The position numbers and the translations under genes are program-made. Of a stretch of 41,237 nt of DNA, positions 32,992 to 41,237 are shown in pieces. Position 1 is the stretch's first letter; each line of letters begins with the position of its first letter. The notes beneath the pieces are model-generated. The model was not told the origin of the DNA, searched no databases, and saw nothing but the letters and a program-made list of their open reading frames with translations. The DNA is from Candidatus Omnitrophota bacterium. GTDB taxonomy: Bacteria > Omnitrophota > Gorgyraeia > Zapsychrales > Zapsychraceae. The stretch spans positions 143,828 through 185,064 of the forward strand of contig JAIORP010000090.1 of NCBI GenBank assembly GCA_021108075.1, given 5' to 3'.

Positions 32992-33762
32992 ATGACAGAA
33001 AAAAATCGTGGTCAATTAATTGTTGCCCTGGATGTGGACACGTTTGAGGAAGCGCGTCAAATCGTCGCGACTTTAACAGATAAGGTCCATATTTATAAGG
33101 TCGGGAGCCAATTGTTTACAGCCTGCGGTCCGGCGATTGTGCGGCATCTTCAGGCCCTGGGAAAGAACGTTTTTTTAGACTTGAAATTTCATGATATTCC
33201 CAATACGGTTGCCCAGGCTGTTAAGAATGTTGTCCGCCTCAATATTCCTGTTTTTGAAAAAAATGAACAGGACAAACGCCCCGGCGCATCTTTCGGCGCG
33301 GTCATTTTGTGCACATTGCACACTTCCGGCGGTCAGGAGATGTTAAGCCTGGCTGCTCAAATAGCTACCAAAGAAGCTGAGGCCGCTCAAGTTATGAAAC
33401 CGAAGCTTGTAGGCGTAACGGTCTTGACAAGTGAGGCAAACAAAGCTAATATACGTGATATTGTTTTCCAGAGAGCTCAAGAGGCTCAAGCCTCCGGCTT
33501 GGATGGAATCGTTGCTTCCGGTCAGGAAGCGTCATTTATTCGCCAAAAATTAGGTGAAGATTTTATTATTATTACTCCCGGAATCCGGCCTCCTGGCAGT
33601 GCTGTTGGAGACCAGACGCGGGTGACAACACCATCTGAAGCCGTTCAAAATGGAAGTGATTTTTTGGTCGTTGGCCGGCCGGTTGTGAAAGCGGAAAATC
33701 CCTCGTTAGCGGCAGAATCGATTTTGCAAGAAATCAAACAGGCTAAAGACTCAAGGCCGTAA
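32992..33762 (+). CDS. pyrF: Orotidine-5'-phosphate decarboxylase
   Basis: 256 residues catalysing the last step to UMP. The active site is visible in IVALDVDTFEEA, KVGSQLF and the DxKxxD motif DLKFHDIPNT; VASGQEASFIR, ITPGIRPPGSA and FLVVGRPV complete the barrel. A short insertion (FEKNEQDKRPGAS) follows the catalytic motif. AAGGA lies 9 nt before the ATG. The stop TAA is followed at once by the TACC of a MITE-like repeat. No orotate phosphoribosyltransferase (pyrE) gene is visible in this window. Confidence 0.95.
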   Translation: MTEKNRGQLIVALDVDTFEEARQIVATLTDKVHIYKVGSQLFTACGPAIVRHLQALGKNVFLDLKFHDIPNTVAQAVKNVVRLNIPVFEKNEQDKRPGASFGAVILCTLHTSGGQEMLSLAAQIATKEAEAAQVMKPKLVGVTVLTSEANKANIRDIVFQRAQEAQASGLDGIVASGQEASFIRQKLGEDFIIITPGIRPPGSAVGDQTRVTTPSEAVQNGSDFLVVGRPVVKAENPSLAAESILQEIKQAKDSRP

Positions 33763-33865
33763 TACCAATTCCATTAAATAATTACCAAAACCGATTCTGT
33801 TTTTCTCGACGCTAAGGTAAGAATATCAGAATTGAAAGAGAACAATTCATTAATGGATTTGGTCT
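33762..33865 (-). repeat. MITE-like palindromic repeat, copy 3 (inverted)
   Basis: Reverse-complement orientation to copies 1 and 2 (inner order TTTTTCTCGACG...AATATCAGAATT). The left end is TACCAATTCCATTAA; the right end TTAATGGATTTGGT is followed by C rather than A. It starts directly after the pyrF stop codon. Confidence 0.84.
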
Positions 33866-33974
33866 GACATTGATGTCATGTCTTTTTGTTGGTGCTGCCT
33901 TCTCGTTACGATTCCAATTGCATTTACCGGGTAATCAAATATGCCCTAACAGTCTTTAGACTTTTTTTATTACG

Positions 33975-34013
33975 TCAAAACGTTTTGAATCCAATATTTG
34001 TTCCGAGGAACAA
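33975..34013. promoter_or_regulatory. Two palindromes upstream of the V-ATPase operon
   Basis: TCAAAACGTTTTGA (33975-33988) is a perfect 14-bp dyad sharing the AAAACGTTTT core with 23784-23797. Ten bases later TTGTTCC-GA-GGAACAA (33998-34013) is a second dyad, close to the ribosome site of atpE. They look like operator sites; no clear -35/-10 pair was found. Confidence 0.4.
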
Positions 34014-34030
34014 TTTCAAGGAGGATCATT

Positions 34031-34642
34031 ATGGCCCAACAAATACAGCAATTGATTGACCGGATCAAGGAAGAAGGCGTGCATGCCGCCGAACAAAAGG
34101 CCGTCCAATTAGAAAAGGAATCACAGCAACAGGCGCGTCAAATCATCGAAGATGCCCGCAACCAGGCTGAAAAAATGATTGCCGATGCCCGGGAAGATAT
34201 CGAAAAATTGCAGCAGGCCAGCCATATGGCCCTGCAGCAGTCTGCGCGGGATATGCTGCTCACGCTGAAAAAAGAACTGCAAGCCGTCCTGCAGCATATT
34301 GTGGCCAGGGATGTGCGGGATACGCTGTCGGTTGAAAACATGATGCGGGTGATTCAATCTCTTGTCGAAAGCGAAAGCGCCCAAGCCCAGGGTGAGATTG
34401 AATTGGTATTAAATGAATCCGATGTGAAGGCCTTAAAAGACGGTTTCCTGGCCAGGTTGCAGAAAGAGATCAAGAACAATATCGTGATCAAGTCAGCCGA
34501 TGATATTCATAAAGGGTTTAACATCAGTTTTGATCAGGGGCGGTCCAGTTTTGATTTTTCTGATGAAAGTTTGGCGGAATATTTAGGCGCGTTTTTAAAC
34601 AACCAACTGGCCCTGATCATTAAAGAATCGATGGAGAAATAA
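34031..34642 (+). CDS. atpE: V-type ATP synthase subunit E
   Basis: 203 residues. The N-terminal two fifths is a long Glu/Gln/Lys-rich amphipathic helix (IQQLIDRIKEEGVHAAEQ... to about 85), the peripheral stalk part. The C-terminal globular part includes VLNESDVKALKDGFLARLQKEI. This is the layout of subunit E in V/A-type enzymes, but sequence identity in this family is low. ATG 34031 is preceded by an ideal AAGGAGG at 34018-34024. It is the first gene of the ATP synthase operon. Confidence 0.82.
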   Translation: MAQQIQQLIDRIKEEGVHAAEQKAVQLEKESQQQARQIIEDARNQAEKMIADAREDIEKLQQASHMALQQSARDMLLTLKKELQAVLQHIVARDVRDTLSVENMMRVIQSLVESESAQAQGEIELVLNESDVKALKDGFLARLQKEIKNNIVIKSADDIHKGFNISFDQGRSSFDFSDESLAEYLGAFLNNQLALIIKESMEK

Positions 34643-34654
34643 TTTTATTACATT

Positions 34655-35203
34655 ATGGGACGATCTTATTATTATTTTGTAGCCACATTACCAATGATCC
34701 GGTTTGACGACAAAATGCCGATGTCCGTCGAGGATTATTTGCTGGATTGCCAGCGTTTGTTGACGCCCGGAGATTTCCGGGTGGCCAACGGGCTTGTATC
34801 CGGGGATTTTGAAGCGGCCTTCAAGGGCAATGCCTTTGTCCGGAAATGGATGAATTTTGAGGGGTGTTTTCGTAATGAAATCGCCTGGTACCGTTCGGAA
34901 AAATATCATAAAAATTTGGATGTTTTAAGAGGAGAGCCGCCTTGCGATATGACGATTGTCGGAATCATTGAGCAGGCCGATGAGGCAGAGAATTTATTGG
35001 AAGCGGAGAAGATTATCGATCAAGCTAAATGGCATTTTTTAGATCAGGAAGACAGCCGGTATCAATTCACTTTTGAAAATATTATTATTTTCGGGCTCAA
35101 GTTAAAAATTGTGGAGCGCTATCAGGCGATTTATTCTGAGCGAGGCCCCCAACGCTTGCGGGATTTGCGGGATATCGTGTTGTCAGACATGATTCTGAAA
35201 TGA
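34655..35203 (+). CDS. DUF2764-like V-ATPase operon protein
   Basis: 182 residues, all predicted helical, starting GRSYYYFVATLPMIRFDDKMPMSVE, with the DCQRLLTPGDF, RNEIAWYRSEK and AENLLEAEKIIDQAKWHFLDQ blocks. Proteins of this type sit between subunits E and A in bacterial V-type operons and are likely to fill the place of subunit C (central socket), which has no other candidate here. That role is inferred from position. It is 12 nt after atpE. The ribosome site is poor, suggesting coupled translation. Confidence 0.75.
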   Translation: MGRSYYYFVATLPMIRFDDKMPMSVEDYLLDCQRLLTPGDFRVANGLVSGDFEAAFKGNAFVRKWMNFEGCFRNEIAWYRSEKYHKNLDVLRGEPPCDMTIVGIIEQADEAENLLEAEKIIDQAKWHFLDQEDSRYQFTFENIIIFGLKLKIVERYQAIYSERGPQRLRDLRDIVLSDMILK

Positions 35204-35303
35204 CTGTGTTGGATGGTGAACCGACAGCCATCATCGAAAAGAATTAGATCAAAAATAAATAGTGCAATCATTTAGGTTTTTTAAACCTTGAGCGTTAAAG
35301 GTT

Positions 35304-35467
35304 ATACCAAGTCCATTCATTCATTGTTCTATTTCAATTCTGAAAAGCAGAAATCAGAAGAATTATTTATTGGATTTGGCCTCGCTATTTGTGCAATTGT
35401 TTAATGGAGTGAATTCCTCTGAGCTGCCTCGTAGATCTGCTGCGAGGAGATTCACTGGAATTGGTAT
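35304..35467 (+). repeat. Composite MITE-like repeat with a nested palindrome
   Basis: An internally shortened copy (ATACCAAGTCC at 35304 to GGATTTGG at 35379) is followed by a second right end, TTTAATGGA...ATTGGTAT. That end is split by a 47-bp hairpin (35409-35455, arms GTGAATTCCTC and GAGGAGATTCAC) flanked by TGGA on both sides (35405-35408, 35456-35459), as if a second small element had inserted. It ends 27 nt before the atpA start. Confidence 0.72.
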
Positions 35468-35493
35468 TAGATGTCAGATAAAAGGAGATCCCA

Positions 35494-37215
35494 GTGTCAG
35501 AGAAAATACGTAAAGGAAGTGTCTTTGGAGTTAACGGTAACATGGTTACTGTTAATTTTGATGAACATGTCATGCAAAATGAAGTGGCCTATATCATTGT
35601 TGGCAACGAAAGGCTGAAAGCGGAAGTGATCCGTGTGCGCGGAAAGAACGCGGAGTTGCAGCTGTTTGAGGATTCTGTCGGCGTAAAAATTGGTATGCCC
35701 GTTGAGTTTACGGCGAATTTGTTAAGCGTGGATCTGGGCCCGGGACTTCTGGGGAGCGTGGTCGATGGTTTACAGAACCCGCTGTACCCTTTAGCGGAAA
35801 AGTTCGGGTTTTTTCTTAAACGCGGGGCTTATATGGACGTTTTGAATTATGAAAATGAATGGGAATTTACACCGGGTGTCAAAGCCGGTATAAAAGTGCG
35901 TTCCGGGGATATGCTCGGAACGGTCCCTGAGAATATGTTCAAACACCGTATTATGGTGCCGTTTAATTTGTCAGACGAGTACACGGTGGCTTCTGTCGCG
36001 GCGAAAGGAAAATATAAAATAAAGGATGAGATCGCGGTGATCAAGGACGCGGCTGGAAAAGAGCACAGGGTCACCATGGTCCAAATGTGGCCGATCAAAG
36101 TCCCGATCAAAGCCTATGCCCAAAAATTAAAACCGGTTGACCCGCTGATCACAAAGATTCGTATTATCGACACGCTCGTACCCGTTTGTGTGGGCGGAAC
36201 GTTTTGTACCCCCGGCCCTTTCGGGGCGGGAAAGACCGTTTTGCAGCACTTGCTCAGCCGGCACGCTGAAGTGGATGTGGTCGTTATCGCGGCCTGCGGG
36301 GAACGCGCCGGTGAGGTCGTCGAATTGTTAGAAGAGTTTCCTGAATTGATTGACCCTCGCACGCAACGCAGTTTGATGGAGCGCACCATTATTATTTGTA
36401 ACACAAGTTCCATGCCGGTCGCGGCCCGTGAATCCAGCGTTTATACGGCGGTGACATTAGCCGAATATTACCGCCAGATGGGGCTTAATGTCTTATTGCT
36501 CGCTGATTCAACTTCCCGTTGGGCGCAGGCCATGCGTGAGATGTCCGGCCGTTTAGAAGAAATTCCCGGCGAAGAAGCCTTTCCCGCTTATTTGGAATCC
36601 CGCATCGCGTCTTTTTATGAACGCGCCGGATTGGTTCAGTTGCGCGACGGGACCATCGGGTCGGTCACCATCGGCGGAACGGTCAGCCCGGCGGGCGGAA
36701 ATTTTGAGGAACCGGTAACGCAGGCAACGTTGAAGGTTGTCGGGGCTTTTCACGGCTTATCGCGTGACCGGGCCAATGCCCGCAAGTACCCGTCGATCGA
36801 TCCGTTGGAGAGTTGGAGCAAATATACCAGTTTTATTGAAGATGACAAGGTGAATCTGGGCCGCGATATTTTACGGCGCAGTTCAGATGTTGAGCGCATG
36901 ATGAAGGTTATCGGAGAAGAGGGCACGTCGATGGATGAATTTGTGGACTATTTGAAAGGTGAATTTTTTGATGATGTTTATCTTCAGCAAAACGCGTTTG
37001 ATAAGATCGACGAGGCCACGACGGTCGAGCGGCAAAAATATGTTCTTGAACGGATAGAATCTGTGCTGGATAAAAAATTTGATTTTGAAAAAAAAGATGA
37101 GGCCCGGGGATTTTTTCAACGGTTAAGACAGGATTTTATAACCTGGAACGCGATGGCCATTGATTCAGAAGAATTTAAGGCCAAAGAACAGGACATTAAA
37201 CAAAGGATAGGATAA
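35494..37215 (+). CDS. atpA: V-type ATP synthase subunit A (catalytic)
   Basis: 573 residues; catalytic ATPase subunit of a V/A-type rotary enzyme. The N-terminal barrel is followed by the long non-homologous insert typical of A subunits (about 110-180, [19 protein letters not shown]). The P-loop GPFGAGKT is at 241-248; downstream are [70 protein letters not shown] and the [16 protein letters not shown] segment. The start is GTG with AAAGGAG 8 nt upstream. It is preceded by a 290-bp non-coding gap filled by a composite repeat. Confidence 0.97.
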   Translation: MSEKIRKGSVFGVNGNMVTVNFDEHVMQNEVAYIIVGNERLKAEVIRVRGKNAELQLFEDSVGVKIGMPVEFTANLLSVDLGPGLLGSVVDGLQNPLYPLAEKFGFFLKRGAYMDVLNYENEWEFTPGVKAGIKVRSGDMLGTVPENMFKHRIMVPFNLSDEYTVASVAAKGKYKIKDEIAVIKDAAGKEHRVTMVQMWPIKVPIKAYAQKLKPVDPLITKIRIIDTLVPVCVGGTFCTPGPFGAGKTVLQHLLSRHAEVDVVVIAACGERAGEVVELLEEFPELIDPRTQRSLMERTIIICNTSSMPVAARESSVYTAVTLAEYYRQMGLNVLLLADSTSRWAQAMREMSGRLEEIPGEEAFPAYLESRIASFYERAGLVQLRDGTIGSVTIGGTVSPAGGNFEEPVTQATLKVVGAFHGLSRDRANARKYPSIDPLESWSKYTSFIEDDKVNLGRDILRRSSDVERMMKVIGEEGTSMDEFVDYLKGEFFDDVYLQQNAFDKIDEATTVERQKYVLERIESVLDKKFDFEKKDEARGFFQRLRQDFITWNAMAIDSEEFKAKEQDIKQRIG

Positions 37216-37270
37216 CTCGAAACGAGCCGGCTGTTTCAAACAGGACCGCGGGCGCAAAAAGGACGATACG

Positions 37271-38581
37271 ATGAAAAAAGTATATAGTGATATTATTCAG
37301 ATTGCCGGTGATGTTATTACCGTTGAAGCCGAGGATGTCGGTTACCGGGAAATTGCCGAGGTGCGCACGGCGCACGGCACGTCTCTCGCGCAGGTTATCC
37401 GGCTTGAGGGCAAGCGCGTTTCTCTGCAGGTCCTGTCCGGCAGCCGGGGCGTTTCGACCAACGATAAGATCCGTTTTCTCAGGCGTCCTCTGCAGGTGTC
37501 CTGCTCGGATAATTTGTTGGGCCGCGTGTTTACCGGAAGCGGGCAGCCCCGTGACAATGGTCCGGACTTAACGGACAATATGATTGATCTGGGCGGCCCG
37601 TCGGTCAATCCGGCCAAACGTGTTATTCCTAAAAACATGATCCGGACCGGTATCCCGATGATCGATATCTTTAATTCTTTAGTCGAGTCGCAAAAATTGC
37701 CGATTTTTTCCGTTGCCGGTGAGCCTTATAACGAGCTATTGGCCCGCATCGCCATGCAGGCCGAAGTGGATATGATCATCCTCGGCGGAATGGGGCTGAA
37801 ATACGACGACTATTTGTTTTTCCGCGACACATTAGAGGAACACGGGGCCTTATCGCATTCGATCCTTTTTATTCACACGGCGTCTGACCCGACGGTTGAA
37901 TGTCTGTTCGTGCCGGATATGTGCCTGGCGGTGGCTGAAAAATTCGCCCTGCAGGGCAAGAAGGTGCTGGTTTTGCTGACGGACATGACCAACTTTGCCG
38001 ATTCCCTCAAAGAGATCGCGATCACCATGGAGCAGATCCCCTCGAACCGTGGCTATCCCGGCGATTTGTACAGCCAGTTAGCGGCGCGTTATGAGAAAGC
38101 TGTTGATTTCAGGGGCGCGGGATCAATTACAATTTTAGCGGTAACGACCATGCCCGGGGATGATGTCACACATCCGGTCCCTGACAACACAGGCTATATC
38201 ACCGAGGGGCAGTTTTATTTACGCGGTGGACACATCGAGCCGTTCGGGAGTTTAAGCCGCTTAAAACAGCAGGTCAATGGAAAGACCCGTTCCGACCACC
38301 GGGCCATTATGGACCGTATGATCCAGCTGTTTGCCGATTACCGGGAAGCCCTGGAAAAACGGTCGATGGGTTTTGAGATGAGCAGTTGGGATAACAAACT
38401 GCTGGAATACGGCCGCCGTTTTGAAACCGAGCTGATGGCCTTATCCGTCAATATCCCTCTGGAAAAGGCCCTGGACCGCGGGTGGCAGATCCTGTCGGAT
38501 ATTTTTGACTCGACGGAGATCGGGATGAAAGAATCATTAGTCAAGGAATATTGGCCGGCGAAAGTCGGGAGCGCGGAATAG
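37271..38581 (+). CDS. atpB: V-type ATP synthase subunit B (non-catalytic)
   Basis: 436 residues, homologous to subunit A but without a P-loop, as expected for B. Signatures are [81 protein letters not shown], and [34 protein letters not shown] lies 7 nt before the ATG. It sits 55 nt after atpA and 126 nt before atpD, in the usual A-B-D order. Confidence 0.96.
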   Translation: MKKVYSDIIQIAGDVITVEAEDVGYREIAEVRTAHGTSLAQVIRLEGKRVSLQVLSGSRGVSTNDKIRFLRRPLQVSCSDNLLGRVFTGSGQPRDNGPDLTDNMIDLGGPSVNPAKRVIPKNMIRTGIPMIDIFNSLVESQKLPIFSVAGEPYNELLARIAMQAEVDMIILGGMGLKYDDYLFFRDTLEEHGALSHSILFIHTASDPTVECLFVPDMCLAVAEKFALQGKKVLVLLTDMTNFADSLKEIAITMEQIPSNRGYPGDLYSQLAARYEKAVDFRGAGSITILAVTTMPGDDVTHPVPDNTGYITEGQFYLRGGHIEPFGSLSRLKQQVNGKTRSDHRAIMDRMIQLFADYREALEKRSMGFEMSSWDNKLLEYGRRFETELMALSVNIPLEKALDRGWQILSDIFDSTEIGMKESLVKEYWPAKVGSAE

Positions 38582-38707
38582 AGATTTTTGAAGAGTGTCT
38601 TGAAATAGATGTTCAGGACCGGGCGCGGTAAAATTTTTTTTTGTTTCGTCGTCGGTATCTCGTCGGGTGTGAGCCTTTGGGATACGAATATCATTGAGGT
38701 TGTTATT

Positions 38708-39367
38708 ATGGCAAAAATTAAACTGACAAAAGGGGAATTAAAAAAGCAGCGGGACGCGCTCAAGCAATTTGAGCACTATTTGCCGACTTTGCAGTTAAAG
38801 AAGCAGCAGCTGCAGGTCAAAATTCTCGAAGTCAATAAAGCGCTGCAGCAACGCCAGGTTGTTTTAGCCGGTAAGCTGAAGGACATTGAACCCTGGGCCG
38901 GATTATTGGCTGATCCGCAGTTGTTGTCCACCAAAGGGGTGGACCCTGAAAAATATGACGACACCTGGGCTGCCCTGCGGCAATGGATTCAGCCGCAAGA
39001 CGTGCGCACGCGAAATATCAACATCGCCGGGGCGAATGTGCCCTTGTTTGAAGACGTTATTTTTGCCCAACCCGAATATGACCTCTGGCATACGCCTTTC
39101 TGGTTTGATAAAGGTCTGCGGGATTTACGTGAGATGGTGTCGCTTCTGGTCGAAGTTCAGCTGTTAAAAAAACAGAAAGAGTTGTTGGCCAGGGAACTGC
39201 GGGTGACGACCCAAAGGGTGAATTTGTTTGAAAAAATTAAAATCCCCGAATGCCAGGAGAACATCCGCCGCGTTCGGATCTATCTCGGCGATCAGCAGGC
39301 TAATGCCGTCGGTATCGGCAAGGTCGCCAAGAAAAAAATTGAAGCGAAATTGATGCAGCCGGCGTGA
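38708..39367 (+). CDS. atpD: V-type ATP synthase subunit D
   Basis: 219 residues. Two long helices at the ends (IKLTKGELKKQRDALKQFEHYLPTLQLKKQQLQ and LKKQKELLARELRVTTQRVNLFEKIKIPECQENIRRVRIYL) would form the coiled coil of the central rotor shaft. KRRVNALE-type residues are conserved as TQRVNLFE. ATG 38708 has GAGG 11 nt upstream; earlier in-frame starts lack support. No separate subunit F gene is visible, although one could lie beyond the window. Confidence 0.88.
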   Translation: MAKIKLTKGELKKQRDALKQFEHYLPTLQLKKQQLQVKILEVNKALQQRQVVLAGKLKDIEPWAGLLADPQLLSTKGVDPEKYDDTWAALRQWIQPQDVRTRNINIAGANVPLFEDVIFAQPEYDLWHTPFWFDKGLRDLREMVSLLVEVQLLKKQKELLARELRVTTQRVNLFEKIKIPECQENIRRVRIYLGDQQANAVGIGKVAKKKIEAKLMQPA

Positions 39368-39386
39368 TGCTGTTAAGGAAGATGAC

Positions 39387-41168
39387 ATGATTGTCCCGAT
39401 GAAGAAAATTTTTATGGTGACGCAAAAGAAAGATATGGTTTCCGCCCTGGAAAAATTGCGGGACCTCGGGCTCGTGCACGTCGAGCACCTGGCATCCCTG
39501 GGCGGAGAACGCCTGGGCGAGTTAAAGGACCAGGCGGCCTTATTGTCACGGGTCATTGCTGTTTTATCCTCAAAGGAATATCATTCGAAAAAGGTGAAAC
39601 AATCAAGTTTGACAGAATGGGAACTTGAAGCGGAAAAGATTATCGATTGGCTGGCGCAGATCGGTCAGTTAAAGGAAGGCTTGATCAAACAGCAGGTCAT
39701 TATTTCACATTGGGAACCCTGGGGCGATTTTAATCCGCGGGATTTGGTTGAATTAAATCAAAAGGGCGTGCGCGTGTGTTTGTGTGAATTGCCCACGGAA
39801 GACATGCATGAATTGCCGCATGAGTTTATGATGCGGTCTGTCTACCGGGTGGGGAAGAATTCGCGCTGTTTGGCCGTTTGTTCGGACCCGGATACCCCCT
39901 GGCCTTTTGAACAGATCCCGTTGCCGCCGGAGGGCATTGTGCGTATGCGGGGCCAACAGGACCAGGCGTGTTATGACATAGGTGAAATCAAAGGGAAGAT
40001 CGCGGACGCCGTGCAATATTTAGACGCCTTTAAATCGACGTTAAAAGCAATACAGGACGCGTTGCGTTTTGAAGAGGTGTCGGCTGGTACGCGAAAAGCG
40101 GAGACACTGTCCGTGTTAAAAGGATTTGTGCCCGTCGCAAGCGTCGATCAATTAGAAAAAAAGGCGGCGGCTGAACAATGGGGCCTTGTTGTCGAGGACC
40201 CCGACGATAGGGACCAGGTCCCGACCCTGCTCAAGAATCCGAAGTGGGTGGAGATGATTAAACCTGTATTCGGCATGATTGAAATTATGCCCGGTTACGC
40301 GGAGGTTGATATCAGCGCGTTTTTTCTTGTTTTTTTCTCTGTCTTTTTTGGCATTTTAATCGGTGACGCCGGGTATGGCCTGCTCTTTATGCTGGGGACT
40401 TTGATTGTTCATCTGAAATTGAAGAATAAAGTTAAAGATCATAATCCGTTCATATTGATGTATGTGCTGAGCCTTTGCGCTGTTGCCTGGGGTGTGTTAA
40501 CGGGAACATTTTTTGGACAGCAATGGCTGGAACATAAATTGAACCCGATGGTCCCGTGGTTGACCAAACAGGAAAATGTTCAACTGCTTTGTTTTTTTAT
40601 CGGAGGCATTCATTTGAGTATCGCGCATATCTGGCGGATGATATTAAAGTTTCCTTCCGCGTCTTTTATCGGTGAGATTGGTTGGATCAGTATGCTGTGG
40701 TTTATGTTTTTTCTTTCAAAAACATTGGTGTTAGGGCATCCGTTTCCATCAGCCAGCAATGTTCTGGGGATTGGCGGCGCGGTCTTAATTGTCTTTTTTA
40801 CAAAGCCCAATATAAACCCCTTAAAAGCTATCGGGCCGGGGATGGGTGAGATTGCTCTGAACGGTATTAACAGCTTCACGGATATTGTTTCGTATATTCG
40901 TTTATTTGCTGTTGGACTCGCTTCCGTTGCTGTCGCGGACGCTTTTAACAGTATGGCCCTGGAGATCGGCTTTGGTTCTTTCTTTATTGGCCTGGGCTCC
41001 GCGCTTATTCTGGTTGTCGGGCATGGTTTTAATATTGTCCTGGGCGCGATGTCGATTCTTGTTCATGGTTTGCGGTTGAATGTTCTTGAGTTTTCCGGAC
41101 ACTTAAATATCGAATGGGCTGGACAGAAGTTTAATCCTTTTCAACGATTGAAGAATGTTTCTGAGTAA
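39387..41168 (+). CDS. atpI: V-type ATP synthase subunit I
   Basis: 593 residues; the stator membrane subunit that forms the proton or sodium half-channels. The N-terminal half is soluble with a long coiled-coil region (MKKIFMVTQKKDMVSALEKLRDLGLVHVEHL...). The C-terminal half has about seven or eight membrane helices from residue 310, with the conserved GDAGYGLLFMLGTL, FGQQWL, HIWRM, GMGEIALNGINSFTDIVSYIRLFAVGLASVAVADAFN (includes the essential Arg region) and GHGFNIVLGAMSILVHGLRLNVLEF. AAGGA lies 7 nt before the ATG. Subunit K should follow but is outside the window. Confidence 0.95.
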   Translation: MIVPMKKIFMVTQKKDMVSALEKLRDLGLVHVEHLASLGGERLGELKDQAALLSRVIAVLSSKEYHSKKVKQSSLTEWELEAEKIIDWLAQIGQLKEGLIKQQVIISHWEPWGDFNPRDLVELNQKGVRVCLCELPTEDMHELPHEFMMRSVYRVGKNSRCLAVCSDPDTPWPFEQIPLPPEGIVRMRGQQDQACYDIGEIKGKIADAVQYLDAFKSTLKAIQDALRFEEVSAGTRKAETLSVLKGFVPVASVDQLEKKAAAEQWGLVVEDPDDRDQVPTLLKNPKWVEMIKPVFGMIEIMPGYAEVDISAFFLVFFSVFFGILIGDAGYGLLFMLGTLIVHLKLKNKVKDHNPFILMYVLSLCAVAWGVLTGTFFGQQWLEHKLNPMVPWLTKQENVQLLCFFIGGIHLSIAHIWRMILKFPSASFIGEIGWISMLWFMFFLSKTLVLGHPFPSASNVLGIGGAVLIVFFTKPNINPLKAIGPGMGEIALNGINSFTDIVSYIRLFAVGLASVAVADAFNSMALEIGFGSFFIGLGSALILVVGHGFNIVLGAMSILVHGLRLNVLEFSGHLNIEWAGQKFNPFQRLKNVSE

Positions 41169-41171
41169 TAA

Positions 41172-41187
41172 TACCCATTCCATTAAA
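41172..41187 (+). repeat. Left end of a further MITE-like repeat (partial)
   Basis: TACCCATTCCATTAAA matches the family terminus TACCAATTCCATTAA with one change and starts 3 nt after the atpI stop. No right end is seen before the window ends at 41237; the rest of this tail is AT-rich and shows no gene. Confidence 0.5.
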
Positions 41188-41237
41188 CCGAAATAATATC
41201 TAAGTTAAATCAAGTCTTTTTATTAAATATTTTTTGT

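Noticed and set aside
33951..33967. Terminator AGTC-TTTA-GACT plus T-run before the V-ATPase operon
   Set aside because: The stem has only 4 bp; too weak to list as a feature despite the seven T's.

Overview
The window reads as a contiguous bacterial chromosome segment with dense, mostly plus-strand housekeeping genes and a few accessory islands. A member of candidate phylum Omnitrophota (OP3), or a close PVC-side relative, is my best guess. The reasons are a bacterial V-type ATP synthase operon that includes a DUF2764-like gene, peptidoglycan genes (uppP, S11 DD-carboxypeptidase), a lipoprotein and secreted surface proteins typical of a diderm cell, and a secreted protein with a 'YYPAPYGAYD' N-terminus of a type I associate with Omnitrophota. 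This assignment is inference; no rRNA is present to test it.

Layout. (1) 1-5.2 kb: the 3' end of carB, then purF, pyrG, a terminator, tRNA-Leu(GAG), a membrane protein and an rpe-like epimerase. (2) 5.2-9.4 kb: a small prepilin-like protein with a cysteine-rich tail behind a promoter that overlaps a perfect 15-bp inverted repeat. Convergent to it is a minus-strand signalling cassette: FIST-domain protein, histidine kinase, and a receiver-GGDEF-like response regulator. (3) 9.4-13.1 kb: tRNA-Glu(CTC), a conserved exported protein with a frameshifted signal peptide, uppP, a nucleobase deaminase, a membrane protein and a lipoprotein. (4) 13.1-19.1 kb: a long trmB-like gene, a DD-carboxypeptidase, a DsbA-like protein with a CPFS site, a divergent L27-like ribosomal protein, glmS and rsmI. 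(5) 19.1-23.7 kb, minus strand: a two-gene operon for secreted proteins. One is a fibre-like 282-residue protein; the other is a 1211-residue cysteine-rich protein with about 14 tandem 50-residue repeats. (6) 23.7-33.8 kb: the pyrimidine region. pyrR-pyrB-pyrC lie behind a recognisable PyrR attenuator. A second promoter drives a methyltransferase-like gene, pyrK, a half-size TauE-like gene, pyrD and pyrF. With carB and pyrG at the left edge, much of de novo UMP/CTP synthesis is here. (7) 34.0-41.2 kb: a V-type ATP synthase operon (E, DUF2764-like, A, B, D, I), cut by the window end where K would be expected.

A family of MITE-like palindromic repeats of about 105 bp runs through the right two thirds. 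Its termini are TACCAAWTCCATTAA and the inverse, consistent with a TA target duplication. Copies repeatedly touch gene ends: one supplies the last six residues and the stop codon of pyrC, one abuts the trmB-like start codon, and others start 0-3 nt after the stop codons of pyrF and atpI.

The least ordinary content is the repeat family, the cysteine-rich secreted proteins (which share a CGDGxCD module with the prepilin-like protein), the L27-like gene that lacks the canonical N-terminal tail, and a pair of palindromes centred on AAAACGTTTT upstream of unrelated operons. No CRISPR array, prophage, transposase gene or rRNA was seen.
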